Shown one piece after another: positions 1 through 7,274 of a stretch of 12,641 nt of DNA. A program made the translations under genes and the position numbers. The notes beneath the pieces are model-generated. The model searched no databases. It worked only from the letters and a program-made list of their open reading frames with translations, and had not been told where the DNA came from. The stretch comes from an uncultured Candidatus Saccharibacteria bacterium (GTDB lineage: Bacteria; Patescibacteria; Saccharimonadia; Saccharimonadales; UBA4665): the NCBI GenBank assembly GCA_903925195.1, contig CAIYEO010000033.1:1-12641 (forward strand). Direction: 5' to 3'. The first letter of the stretch is position 1. Every line of letters begins with the position of its first letter.

Positions 1-1038
1 AGGGCAACTACTAGTTTGTGAAACGCAACTATTTCCAATATCAACCCAACTAGATAAATTAGAATCATATGGGACAGTCATAGAAACTGAAAGATTTAAT
101 GCATCACGACCATCTTGATCTAGTTGATCGAATATGAAATTGCCCATCGAATAAACAATTAATTTACTTTTATAGACCTCAGTATTCTGAACCCAATGAG
201 TTCCGTTACCGACTACGAAATCTGCACCAAAATCTATCATCTTATGGGCAACATTAGTCTGATCAACACCAGCAATATGTTTATACTCCGGCCCGCCATT
301 CATGAGACCAATAACTGGCATAATTTTTGACCATTTCTTTATACTTTCGAGTTCACCTGGGTTAGGAGAATAAATAATCTTGTAATTGAATGAACATAAT
401 ACAATCGGTAAAGATCCAGCAACCTGAACAGAATTAGTCTTCACTAAATGAATTGGCAAAACCACTATTTTGCAATTATCCTTCTCAGTATGAGGATTGT
501 AATTTCCAACAGTTTGTATGCCGCCATTGGTTAAATTGGATACTGTATCCTTATAGCCCTGAGATCCCTGGTCATTGAGGTGATCGCTAGATAAACTCAA
601 AACTGGGAAGTATTTTTTAAGATCTGGCACCCAAGCTGGATTACAGTTGAAAATTAAATTATTTCTTTGGTTCTCGTAACTATCTGCATTATTAGTTATA
701 GGGCATTCAAGTACCCCTATATTGGCGTCATATTTACCCAATGTACCCATTCCGCTAAATGGTTGATCATAGTTTCCTTTTGAATAGGTACCAACAGCTC
801 GTCCAAGCATTACCGTGCCACTAAATAGGTAATTGCCTAATAATTTTGAATAAGCCACTGAAGGAGCCTTATTTGAACTCACGGAGATATGATTAGTACT
901 GGGTATGGATTTATTGATAAAACCATGAAGTATGAAGTAATATAATCCAAATAAACAAAGTCCAATGATTAATAAAATAAATGTAGACTTGGTTCTATTA
1001 TGGTATTGACGTTTTTTACTTCTATTTCGATAAATCAT
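1..1038 (-). CDS. CapA-like (PGA_cap) membrane-anchored protein, C-terminus cut by window edge
   Basis: Reading the minus strand from the ATG at 1038 gives 346 codons without a stop up to the left edge, so the 3' end is missing. Residues 1-18 are basic, residues 19-37 form one membrane segment, and the rest should lie outside. The fold is recognisable as the CapA/PGA_cap metallophosphatase-like family from ordered landmarks: SGTVMLGR (73-80, family GDxMLGR), VLECP (109-113, family NLE), LSSDHLNDQG (149-158, family ANNHxxDxG), NGGPEY (247-252, family HWGxEY), GNGTHWVQ (277-284) and YSMGNFIFDQ (296-305). Several positions that normally hold metal ligands differ (Asp to Thr in the first motif, Asn to Ser/Asp in the third, His to Asn in the fourth), so catalytic activity is doubtful. 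An in-frame TAA lies five codons upstream, inside the promoter -10 box, which fixes the start. Family assignment is fairly sure; function is not. Confidence 0.82.
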   Translation of the reverse strand, partial: MIYRNRSKKRQYHNRTKSTFILLIIGLCLFGLYYFILHGFINKSIPSTNHISVSSNKAPSVAYSKLLGNYLFSGTVMLGRAVGTYSKGNYDQPFSGMGTLGKYDANIGVLECPITNNADSYENQRNNLIFNCNPAWVPDLKKYFPVLSLSSDHLNDQGSQGYKDTVSNLTNGGIQTVGNYNPHTEKDNCKIVVLPIHLVKTNSVQVAGSLPIVLCSFNYKIIYSPNPGELESIKKWSKIMPVIGLMNGGPEYKHIAGVDQTNVAHKMIDFGADFVVGNGTHWVQNTEVYKSKLIVYSMGNFIFDQLDQDGRDALNLSVSMTVPYDSNLSSWVDIGNSCVSQTSSCP

Positions 1039-1049
1039 ATTTATTTTAG

Positions 1050-1077
1050 ATTATAGTCCCAGATTGCGCTCAAGCAA
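1050..1077 (-). promoter_or_regulatory. Promoter of the CapA-like gene, near-leaderless
   Basis: On the minus strand, TTGCTT (1077-1072) is followed after 16 nt by a perfect TATAAT (1055-1050). Only 11 nt separate the -10 box from the ATG at 1038, so the transcript should begin about 4-5 nt before the start codon, leaving no room for a Shine-Dalgarno site. Confidence 0.55.
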
Positions 1078-1104
1078 CTATAAAAATTATGAATCTAGCT
1101 TATT

Positions 1105-1134
1105 TTGACAATATTAATGCTAATAGAGCATAAT
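1105..1134 (+). promoter_or_regulatory. Promoter of the lemA unit
   Basis: A consensus TTGACA (1105-1110), an 18-nt spacer and CATAAT (1129-1134). The transcript would start near 1141 and carry a leader of about 28 nt with an A-rich ribosome site ending in AAGG (1157-1160), 9 nt before the ATG. It diverges from the CapA-like promoter. Confidence 0.6.
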
Positions 1135-1169
1135 CAACTTAAGATAATAATTAAAAAAGGATAGATACG

Positions 1170-1730
1170 ATGATTATATATATTGTTATAGGAGCGGTAG
1201 TAGTAATTTTAGTAGCTGTAGTGGCTTCACTTTACAACAGCTTAGTTAAATTAAATGTTAGAACTGATGAATCATGGAGTGACATTACTGTTCAACTTAA
1301 GCGAAGAGCAGACCTAATACCAAACCTAGTAAGTACTGTTAAGGGTTATGCAACTCATGAAAAATCAGTCTTTGAAGACGTAGCAAATGCAAGATCAGCA
1401 ATTATGAGTGCAAAAGGGCCAGCTGAAACTGCCAAAGCAGACAACATGCTCACCTCAACCATGAAAAGTCTTTTTGCTGTAGCTGAAAACTACCCTGATT
1501 TAAAAGCAAGCGATAACTTTCAACAGCTTCAAGGCCAAATAACTGATACTGAAGATAAAATTCAAGCGTCAAGAACTATATATAACAGCAATGTTAAAGA
1601 CTTCAACAGCAAACGAAAGGTATTTCCTACAAGTATTTTTGCAGGCATGCTTGGCTTTAAAGCTGATCGTGAGTTCTTCGATGCAGGCGGTGATCAAAGC
1701 ATTAACCAACCTCCTGCAGTAAAATTCTAA
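1170..1730 (+). CDS. lemA: LemA family membrane protein
   Basis: A 186-residue protein of the usual LemA length. Residues 2-22 are a single N-terminal membrane segment; the remainder is the helical LemA domain. The family signature is clear: WSDI (36-39), a QLKRRADLIPNLVSTVKGYA stretch (42-61), HE (63-64), LFAVAENYPDLKAS (101-114), a YN pair (138-139) and FP followed by a GF (152-153, 162-163). LemA proteins are widespread and their molecular role is still unclear; they are usually encoded beside Gly-rich TPM or Tim44-like membrane proteins, as here. The next gene starts 10 nt after the stop, so the two are very likely co-transcribed from the promoter at 1105-1134. Start choice is supported by the AAGG site at 1157-1160 and by the membrane segment beginning at once. 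Confidence 0.93.
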   Translation: MIIYIVIGAVVVILVAVVASLYNSLVKLNVRTDESWSDITVQLKRRADLIPNLVSTVKGYATHEKSVFEDVANARSAIMSAKGPAETAKADNMLTSTMKSLFAVAENYPDLKASDNFQQLQGQITDTEDKIQASRTIYNSNVKDFNSKRKVFPTSIFAGMLGFKADREFFDAGGDQSINQPPAVKF

Positions 1731-1740
1731 ACCAAGATTA

Positions 1741-3126
1741 ATGCTTAATTCACTACTGTATATTTTCACTAAAACACATCCCATAATTGCCTTTGCGGGT
1801 GGTGGTGGTTCTGGAGGTGGCGGTGGCGGAGCTGGTGGTTCTGGAAGTGGTGGAATAGGTTTAATAATAATTTTGATTGGGTACGCGCCGATGCATCTTA
1901 TTGGTGCGCGGTTAAGAAAAGTTAAGAAAAATGAAACTGAGTGGGTTATGGGTCAAATCATTGGCTGGGTTGTTTGTTTGGTATATACAGTCGGACTAAT
2001 TGTAATTGGAGCTAATTCAACATTCTTGTTCGTCATTGCTGGATTTTGTGCACCTGCCGGAATGGCTGCAGGTCTTTACAGTGTTTTTGGAAAACTCCGA
2101 CAATCCAAAGCCACTCAAGCAGATCTTTTGAATGCCGTAAAAAATGACAGCGTTTGGAATGAGGCAAAATTAATAGACTATGGTAAATCAGTATTTATGA
2201 AATATCAGGCAGATTGGTCTAGTTATAATACCGAAAATATGAAGTCGTATATGACGGAAGCTTACTTTAATCATGCAAGTCTTATGATAGCCGCTCTAAA
2301 GCTCGCCAATCGAAAAGATCTTGTTAATGATCCGGTTATCGATCAAGCCGTCATAACGAGTGCCAGCGACGACACAGATAACTCTAAAGACAATCTAATT
2401 ATAGGGTTTATGGCCCATGCAAATGATCAATTAATAGACACAAGCACCAATAAACTGCTCTACACTGACAAATACATGACGGAATATTGGAAATTTGTAA
2501 GATCAGGTAATACTTGGCTTCTTAGTGGTATTCAGCCATCAACGGCATCGCAATGGACTCATAATGTTAGTCTTGAAACATTTGCTTCAAGACAAGGCTT
2601 TTACTACAGCCTAGACTGGGGCTATCTATTACTACCATCTAAGGGACAAATATTCGGAGAAGGTAAATTTGGTGTTTCAGATATCAACAATCACGTAATT
2701 GGATTATATAAAGATATCCTTATTCAGCTATATACCTACACAGCAAATCCGCAAAATAATTCTAAAAGATACTTAATTGCTCAAACTGTACTGCCTAGGA
2801 GCTATGGAGATATTGTAGTTAGGCAAAATAAAACACTACAACTCGGAATTAGAGGACTTCAAAAAGTATCTATGGAATGGGGTCAATTCAATAGCCGATA
2901 TGAAGTTTATGCAACTAGTGTTGAACAGGCCACTAGCTTTGAGCTTTTAAATCCGCTATACATGCAAAAGCTTCAAGCCCTAAAATTCGAAGTCAACATG
3001 GAAGTAGTCGATAATATTCTCTATATGTATGCTCCAATAAAATATGATGCCGATACAAGCAATCTGGTAGAGTATCAGACTATGCTTAGTCTTCTCAAAG
3101 ATGCATTCGAAGAAATGAAAATGTAA
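1741..3126 (+). CDS. Gly-rich multi-pass membrane protein with Tim44-like and DUF3137-like domains
   Basis: A 461-residue protein. Residues 1-19 look like a signal peptide ending AFA, followed directly by a Gly/Ser-rich tract (20-38) and a hydrophobic segment (39-57). Two more membrane segments lie at about 70-90 and 92-112. Residues 138-266 resemble a Tim44-like domain: a helical start with FMKYQADWSSYN, a central strand region, then EYWKFVRSGNTWLLSGIQP (248-266), the typical W-x-F/L...WLLxGI ending. Residues 300-461 resemble DUF3137, especially FNSRYEVYATSVEQATSFEL and the following LNPLYMQKLQAL (about 383-414). Ten nt separate it from lemA, with no clear Shine-Dalgarno site, so translational coupling is likely. 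The gene ends at a strong hairpin. The domain calls are motif recognition by eye: Tim44-like is fairly safe, DUF3137-like is less sure. Function unknown, probably envelope-associated with LemA. Confidence 0.8.
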   Translation: MLNSLLYIFTKTHPIIAFAGGGGSGGGGGGAGGSGSGGIGLIIILIGYAPMHLIGARLRKVKKNETEWVMGQIIGWVVCLVYTVGLIVIGANSTFLFVIAGFCAPAGMAAGLYSVFGKLRQSKATQADLLNAVKNDSVWNEAKLIDYGKSVFMKYQADWSSYNTENMKSYMTEAYFNHASLMIAALKLANRKDLVNDPVIDQAVITSASDDTDNSKDNLIIGFMAHANDQLIDTSTNKLLYTDKYMTEYWKFVRSGNTWLLSGIQPSTASQWTHNVSLETFASRQGFYYSLDWGYLLLPSKGQIFGEGKFGVSDINNHVIGLYKDILIQLYTYTANPQNNSKRYLIAQTVLPRSYGDIVVRQNKTLQLGIRGLQKVSMEWGQFNSRYEVYATSVEQATSFELLNPLYMQKLQALKFEVNMEVVDNILYMYAPIKYDADTSNLVEYQTMLSLLKDAFEEMKM

Positions 3127-3143
3127 CAAACATTCTAAAATTA

Positions 3144-3172
3144 AAAATACTTCCAAAAAGAGGAAGTATTTT
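3144..3172. terminator. Bidirectional rho-independent terminator
   Basis: A perfect 11-bp inverted repeat (AAAATACTTCC at 3144-3154 against GGAAGTATTTT at 3162-3172) with a 7-nt loop. It lies 18 nt after the stop of the Tim44-like gene and 1 nt beyond the CCA end of the tRNA on the other strand. The T-rich right arm serves the plus strand; for the minus strand the arm is followed by a T-rich stretch (TTTTTAATTTT). It can therefore stop both converging transcripts. Confidence 0.8.
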
Positions 3173-3173
3173 A

Positions 3174-3260
3174 TGGTGGGCGAGGAGGGACTTGAACCCT
3201 CACGATATTACTATCACAGGATTTTGAGTCCAGCGCGTCTACCAATTCCGCCACTCGCCC
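3174..3260 (-). tRNA. tRNA-Leu (anticodon CAA), CCA encoded
   Basis: An 87-nt class II tRNA on the minus strand. The acceptor stem is GGGCGAG/CTCGCCC with discriminator A and CCA encoded at 3176-3174. The D region has the Leu-type GGCGGAATTGGTAGACGCGC. The anticodon loop is CTCAAAA, giving CAA, which reads UUG codons. The long variable arm has a GATA/TATC stem with a GTAA loop, and the T arm is GAGGG-TTCAAGT-CCCTC. The anticodon stem CTGGA/TCCTG has one U-U mismatch at the second pair (28-42). The variable arm, D-loop and discriminator A all agree with Leu identity. Confidence 0.95.
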
Positions 3261-3331
3261 GTAATTAACAAATTTAATCTATTAAAAAACTTTTAACTAC
3301 TAGATAGTAGTCTTATAGGGGTGTATTGTAC

Positions 3332-3337
3332 TATACT
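3332..3337 (+). promoter_or_regulatory. Possible -10 box of the sortase gene
   Basis: TATACT lies 42 nt before the ATG at 3380; no convincing -35 box is seen at the right distance (TAGTCT near 3308-3313 is the best match). No Shine-Dalgarno site is apparent before the start. The 119-nt gap between the tRNA and this gene must also hold the tRNA promoter on the other strand, which I could not place. Confidence 0.3.
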
Positions 3338-3379
3338 TATGCATAGATAACTAGCTTAAGAAATATAAGAATTACATAT

Positions 3380-4579
3380 ATGTCAGATCTAAACCAAGAT
3401 AAGAATGATGAAATAAGAAATGCAGCCGCTGATCTTATTAGAAAAAAGATGTCTAATATTTACGTGGATGAACCTGGTTACGATCAAGAAGTAAAAGAAG
3501 TCGAATCAAGCAACAAACAACTGTCCAAACATCAACAATACATAGAAGATCTACATAGCTCTGGTAAACCAAGTAGCGAGATACAAGTCTTATGGCATCA
3601 ATATTATGAATCATTACCTGATAACGAAAAGCATGAGGTCTGGAATGAATTCTATAAATCTAGCGGTCAGGGATCAGACTTCTTTGAAAAAGTTAGCAAA
3701 AGAGTTCAAGACGCTAGAGGCCAAGCAACTGATCATGGCACTGGTACTTCTAAAGTTCTTGTTGCTGAACATGTTCTCAAACACTCTCCCAAGAAGATTC
3801 GTAGACAAAGTGGTAGAAGGTCTGTAATTGGCTCAGTCAGTCAAACAGCTCAGTCCATAAAACGATCTAAACATTTGAAGTCGTTGGGTTTTGGTTTAGT
3901 AGCAGGAATAATTTCAGTCCTAATATTTTTATTTGGTTTTTTTAACCAGGTCTTTATTGTTCCTTTTGTTCAGCCAAGCAGAAATGCAGTCTCCACCCCA
4001 ATCATTCTAAGTACCGATGGCTTATCTAATGTCAATAACCCCGAGATTATTATTCCTAAACTTAATCTTGAAATACCCGTTAACTATACTGAAAGCTCAA
4101 GCTCTGAAGCTGTCATCGAAAATGATCTCAATAGTGGCATAGTTCATTACCCAACAACCGTTCTACCTGGACAAAATGGTAATACGGCATACTTTGGACA
4201 TTCATCGAACAATATATTCAACCCTGGTAAGTATAAGTTTGCATTCGTATTACTACACACCCTAGTTCCTGGAGATACATTCTATCTTGTATATAACTCT
4301 AAGGCCTACGTCTACCAGGTTTTCTCTAAACAAATTGTTCCACCAAGCCAAGTTTCAGTCTTAAATCCAATTGCCGGTCATGCTGCCACAGCAACACTAA
4401 TCACTTGTGACCCTCCAGGCACTTCTATTAACCGTCTAGTAGTTGTTGGTGATCAAATTAGCCCAAGTATCGCATCTAATAGTACTACCGCTCCAGCAGC
4501 TCCAACGAGTGCTGCACCAAGTCCTAGCTTACCTGGCAATGGTCCAAGCCTGTGGTCAAGACTAACACATTGGCTATAA
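3380..4579 (+). CDS. Sortase family transpeptidase with long cytoplasmic N-terminus
   Basis: A 399-residue protein. Residues 1-167 are hydrophilic and charged, with helical-looking stretches (for example LWHQYYESLPDNEKHEVWNE, 71-90) and a basic run before the membrane. Residues 168-198 are one membrane segment. Residues 220-362 form the sortase domain outside the cell: PEIIIPKLNLEIPV at its start, catalytic His274 in YFGHSS, catalytic Cys343 in TLITCDPPGT and Arg352 in NRLVVVGD. All three catalytic residues are present. The tail (363-399) is Ala/Pro/Ser/Thr-rich. Sortases join surface proteins through a C-terminal sorting motif to the envelope or to each other; no LPxTG-type substrate is seen in this window. 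The class is uncertain. The N-terminal region is unusually long for a sortase. The stop codon overlaps the convergent PEGA gene. Confidence 0.9.
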   Translation: MSDLNQDKNDEIRNAAADLIRKKMSNIYVDEPGYDQEVKEVESSNKQLSKHQQYIEDLHSSGKPSSEIQVLWHQYYESLPDNEKHEVWNEFYKSSGQGSDFFEKVSKRVQDARGQATDHGTGTSKVLVAEHVLKHSPKKIRRQSGRRSVIGSVSQTAQSIKRSKHLKSLGFGLVAGIISVLIFLFGFFNQVFIVPFVQPSRNAVSTPIILSTDGLSNVNNPEIIIPKLNLEIPVNYTESSSSEAVIENDLNSGIVHYPTTVLPGQNGNTAYFGHSSNNIFNPGKYKFAFVLLHTLVPGDTFYLVYNSKAYVYQVFSKQIVPPSQVSVLNPIAGHAATATLITCDPPGTSINRLVVVGDQISPSIASNSTTAPAAPTSAAPSPSLPGNGPSLWSRLTHWL

Positions 4580-6085
4580 ATCAGCTTTTAGTCTAAGAGG
4601 AGTTTGGTTTAAGTTAAACCCAGTTGCCGCTTGTCCATTGCTAGCCTTATCGGTAGCTAGAGATATAGTGTATATATATTTATAGTTCTGGTTAAAGCTG
4701 GCCGGAACAGTAGCGAGATTAGTCACTAGTTTCTGTAAATTAATACCATCATAATCTAGGATATATGCCTGATTGGCACCAACGAATGTCAGTCTCTCTC
4801 CATCCATCCACTCGACATTTGCTTGAGGTGCATCTAGAGTTTTAGGCAACACATAGCTATAGTTCTTATTAGCAAAGTTGTCATAAGTTTCAATATTAAC
4901 ACCGTTTTCAGCTAGTATATTTTTTGTATCGGCTGAAAAGGCGATAAAGTTTACACCCTCAACTTTTAGTATGTCTACTGGTGGTAAAGGTTGAGTTGGA
5001 TCGGCTTGAAGACTTTGGACGGGGTTTTCGTAAACATAGGCTCTACCCTCAATAGTAGATGCAACTACGTAGAACCAATTACCATTATTTTGAGCAAGAT
5101 CTACAAGATAATTCGATCCAGAAATTAGGCTACGAATAGTGTATATGTTCTTGCCATCTTTAACTTTGACCGCTACTTTAGAATGATCCGATTCACTATC
5201 TGAAACATACAATATAATATTACTTCCGTATGACTTATAGCTAAGTACACTATGTATTATTAAAGTTAATTTAGAATCGCTAAGTTTAGTCGTATACAGA
5301 TCTTTAGTTGTTTGGTCGTAAACATAGTACTGGTTAAATTTGGAGATGTCCCATAGCTTGATTTGCATCTGACCAATTGGAATATTTAAATTACGATTAA
5401 GATTAATTGAACTAGCTGGAGTTTGACGGTCTAATAATATGTATTCGAAACCAGATGAGGTTTGATGCTCAAGCAGTATATGAATATTATCTGTTGACCA
5501 TTCAACTAATTTAAGGCTATTAACTGGACCTGTGCTTGGAGACAACAAGCCAACCGGTAGAGTAAATGACGTGGGAGCTTTCAAAGGTAGAGTATTAAGA
5601 TCAAACTGCTGGTAATCGTTAAGGCTACCGGGTTGCTGAACGATTAACCAATGCCTATCTGGACTTTGCAGAGTTAAACTAGGTTGAGTAGCATAGTTTG
5701 TCATCTTCGAGGATGTCAGGATTGCTGGAATAAGCAGAGGGTAGTCAAAATGCTGAACTGTAGCACCGTCTACATTAATAGATCTCTGCCATGGTCTATA
5801 GCCAGTTTTATTTAACTTCAGTAAATACTGCCCACTAGGCAAGGTGAGGGCTTTATTAGTTGTTCCATAACTAGTTGAATTGACCGATATAGCTGCACCA
5901 ACTGGTTGAGAAGAAACGTATACTAGTCCATTTTGGTAAACTTTACCTTCTTTGCTAAGACCGAATCCATAAGATAAATAAACAAGAATGACAGTACCTA
6001 GGAGAATAAGTATACCGATTAGGGCATAACCTAAATATAGTTGACGGTTACGAGCTTTTGTTTTTTGGGGGTCTAGAAAGTCCAT
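4574..6085 (-). CDS. PEGA-domain membrane protein with propeller-like C-terminal region
   Basis: A 503-residue protein. The basic N-terminus is followed by one membrane segment (17-38), so most of the chain lies outside. Residues 54-113 match the PEGA domain: GLVYVSSQPVGAAISVNS, then a tight-turn LTLPSGQYLLKLNKTGYRPW and an aromatic-rich end. PEGA domains are small surface beta-domains often found in envelope proteins. The remaining 385 residues are beta-rich with repeated short hydrophobic strands and motifs such as SPDRHWLIV, VEWSTDNIHILLE and VEWMDGERLTFVG, which suggests a WD40/TolB-like propeller; this part is inferred from pattern only. Proteins of this layout are common in Saccharibacteria and relatives. 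The gene is transcribed toward the sortase gene and their 3' ends overlap by 6 nt. Function unknown. Confidence 0.85.
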   Translation of the reverse strand: MDFLDPQKTKARNRQLYLGYALIGILILLGTVILVYLSYGFGLSKEGKVYQNGLVYVSSQPVGAAISVNSTSYGTTNKALTLPSGQYLLKLNKTGYRPWQRSINVDGATVQHFDYPLLIPAILTSSKMTNYATQPSLTLQSPDRHWLIVQQPGSLNDYQQFDLNTLPLKAPTSFTLPVGLLSPSTGPVNSLKLVEWSTDNIHILLEHQTSSGFEYILLDRQTPASSINLNRNLNIPIGQMQIKLWDISKFNQYYVYDQTTKDLYTTKLSDSKLTLIIHSVLSYKSYGSNIILYVSDSESDHSKVAVKVKDGKNIYTIRSLISGSNYLVDLAQNNGNWFYVVASTIEGRAYVYENPVQSLQADPTQPLPPVDILKVEGVNFIAFSADTKNILAENGVNIETYDNFANKNYSYVLPKTLDAPQANVEWMDGERLTFVGANQAYILDYDGINLQKLVTNLATVPASFNQNYKYIYTISLATDKASNGQAATGFNLNQTPLRLKADL

Positions 6086-6132
6086 GTCTTTTATTATCTT
6101 ATAAATCTTTTTATTTTTATAATCTATTTTTA

Positions 6133-6161
6133 ATTATGATACCCCTTGCGGTTATTAGCAA
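6133..6161 (-). promoter_or_regulatory. Promoter of the PEGA-domain gene
   Basis: On the minus strand TTGCTA (6161-6156), a 17-nt spacer and CATAAT (6138-6133). This predicts a leader of about 40 nt before the ATG at 6085. The -10 box has the same sequence as that of the lemA promoter. Confidence 0.5.
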
Positions 6162-6186
6162 GTAGTAATAAAATAAAACTAGTTAA

Positions 6187-6192
6187 TATAAT
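6187..6192 (+). promoter_or_regulatory. Possible -10 box for the gene at 6232
   Basis: A perfect TATAAT with no good -35 box (TAGTAA at 6163-6168, 18 nt away, is weak). It would give a leader of about 33 nt. It is divergent from the PEGA promoter in the same 146-nt gap. Confidence 0.35.
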
Positions 6193-6231
6193 AAAAGCTT
6201 AAATAGCAGATTGTAGTTTTAGGGAATAAGA

Positions 6232-7221
6232 GTGTCGAGCAAGATTATTAGAATTAACGATCGACTATATGATGAGTACGGTCAGTTACTGAAAGACCAG
6301 TCTGGAGCTATTTCTGCACCTCTAAAAATGAATAGAATTTTCAGCGATATAACTGGGGGCAGACCAGCTACAAGTAATAAACCAATAATCAAGAAACCAG
6401 TTAAGAAAAGCCATCAAGTAGCATCTCACCAAAAACGTAAAGTTCAGAAATCTAATACTTTAATAAGATCTGTTCTCAAAAAACCAGATTTCTCAGGTGA
6501 GGGAACAAAAATTCATGCATCTAGCTCATCACTGTCTAGAGAAGGTAGAAGTAATCAAAGCCTAGCTCTAGCTAACAGTACTCAGAAGAGTAAATACATT
6601 AAGAAGTTTAAAACAATTAACTACAAGTCCAGCCAGTCCTCATCTACATATAATGTTCCCGTTAACATTCATCAGCCGACTATTCAGGCTAACATTATCC
6701 CTAAGATATCAATTCAACAAACCGAGCCCAAAAAAAGATACAATCCTTTTGATGACGCAGTAGAACGGGCTATACCCAACAAGCAACCAGCCACAAAAAA
6801 AGTAGTCAAAGAAAATAAATCAGGCCTATTCAGCACGACTAATGTTATAGCCTACCTTTTTATCATAGTTGGCACGGTCATTGTCTTTATGAATTATCCA
6901 AAACTTAATACTAGCGCTGTATCAACTCGCTCAGGAGTTAATATAATTCTACCTAAGACCATTCCAGCTGGTTATAAGATAGATAACAACATCATATATA
7001 CAAAAGGAACGGCATTTATTTATTATAATAATCAGACATCGACTTTTGCAATAAAAGAACAGAACAATCCATTAGCCTTAGCCTCACCATTAACGACGAT
7101 TGCGAATGAAGCTAGCTCAACAAGAACAATTTATACTTGGACTAAAAACAAGGTAACTTTCTTCCTCTACAGCGATAACTTGAGCCAGTATCAGATAAAT
7201 AACATATACAGCTCAACATAG
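6232..7221 (+). CDS. Single-pass membrane protein with basic disordered N-terminus and DUF4367-like outer domain
   Basis: A 329-residue protein read from GTG. The start is well constrained: an in-frame TAG lies at 6220-6222 and an AGGGAA ribosome site at 6221-6226, and the next Met is residue 33. Residues 1-30 look structured (NDRLYDEYGQLL); residues 31-200 are rich in Lys, Ser, Gln, Thr and Pro and probably disordered and cytoplasmic. Residues 203-222 are the membrane segment. The outer part (235-329) contains LPKTIPAGYKI, a strand with IIYTKGTAFIYYNN and a final VTFFLYSDNLSQYQINNI, which resembles the small DUF4367/anti-sigma-like C-terminal domains that bind or sense at the envelope. That resemblance is weak. 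It shares a promoter region with the divergent PEGA gene. I do not recognise a specific function. Confidence 0.75.
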   Translation: MSSKIIRINDRLYDEYGQLLKDQSGAISAPLKMNRIFSDITGGRPATSNKPIIKKPVKKSHQVASHQKRKVQKSNTLIRSVLKKPDFSGEGTKIHASSSSLSREGRSNQSLALANSTQKSKYIKKFKTINYKSSQSSSTYNVPVNIHQPTIQANIIPKISIQQTEPKKRYNPFDDAVERAIPNKQPATKKVVKENKSGLFSTTNVIAYLFIIVGTVIVFMNYPKLNTSAVSTRSGVNIILPKTIPAGYKIDNNIIYTKGTAFIYYNNQTSTFAIKEQNNPLALASPLTTIANEASSTRTIYTWTKNKVTFFLYSDNLSQYQINNIYSST

Positions 7222-7236
7222 TACTAGATTAGTTTT

Positions 7237-7265
7237 TTGCTTAGCTACAGATAATTCACTACAAT
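7237..7265 (+). promoter_or_regulatory. Promoter of gltX, near-leaderless
   Basis: TTGCTT (7237-7242), a 17-nt spacer and TACAAT (7260-7265). The -10 box ends 9 nt before the ATG at 7275, so the mRNA should begin within about 3-4 nt of the start codon and have no Shine-Dalgarno site. The -35 hexamer is identical to that of the CapA-like gene. Confidence 0.5.
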
Positions 7266-7274
7266 AGATACTAT

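Noticed and set aside
1569..1784. 71-codon open frame antisense to lemA
   Set aside because: It crosses the lemA end and the next gene start, both well supported on the other strand.
3606..3827. 73-codon open frame inside the sortase gene
   Set aside because: It is a shadow of the sortase N-terminal region and has no ribosome site or independent support.
4526..4579. SLPGNGPSLWSRL near the sortase C-terminus as an LPxTG-like sorting signal
   Set aside because: The fourth residue is not Thr, no hydrophobic segment follows, and it belongs to a low-complexity tail of the enzyme itself.
7222..7260. Terminator after the gene at 6232 (T-run at 7233-7238)
   Set aside because: The T-run has no stable hairpin before it and overlaps the -35 box proposed for gltX.
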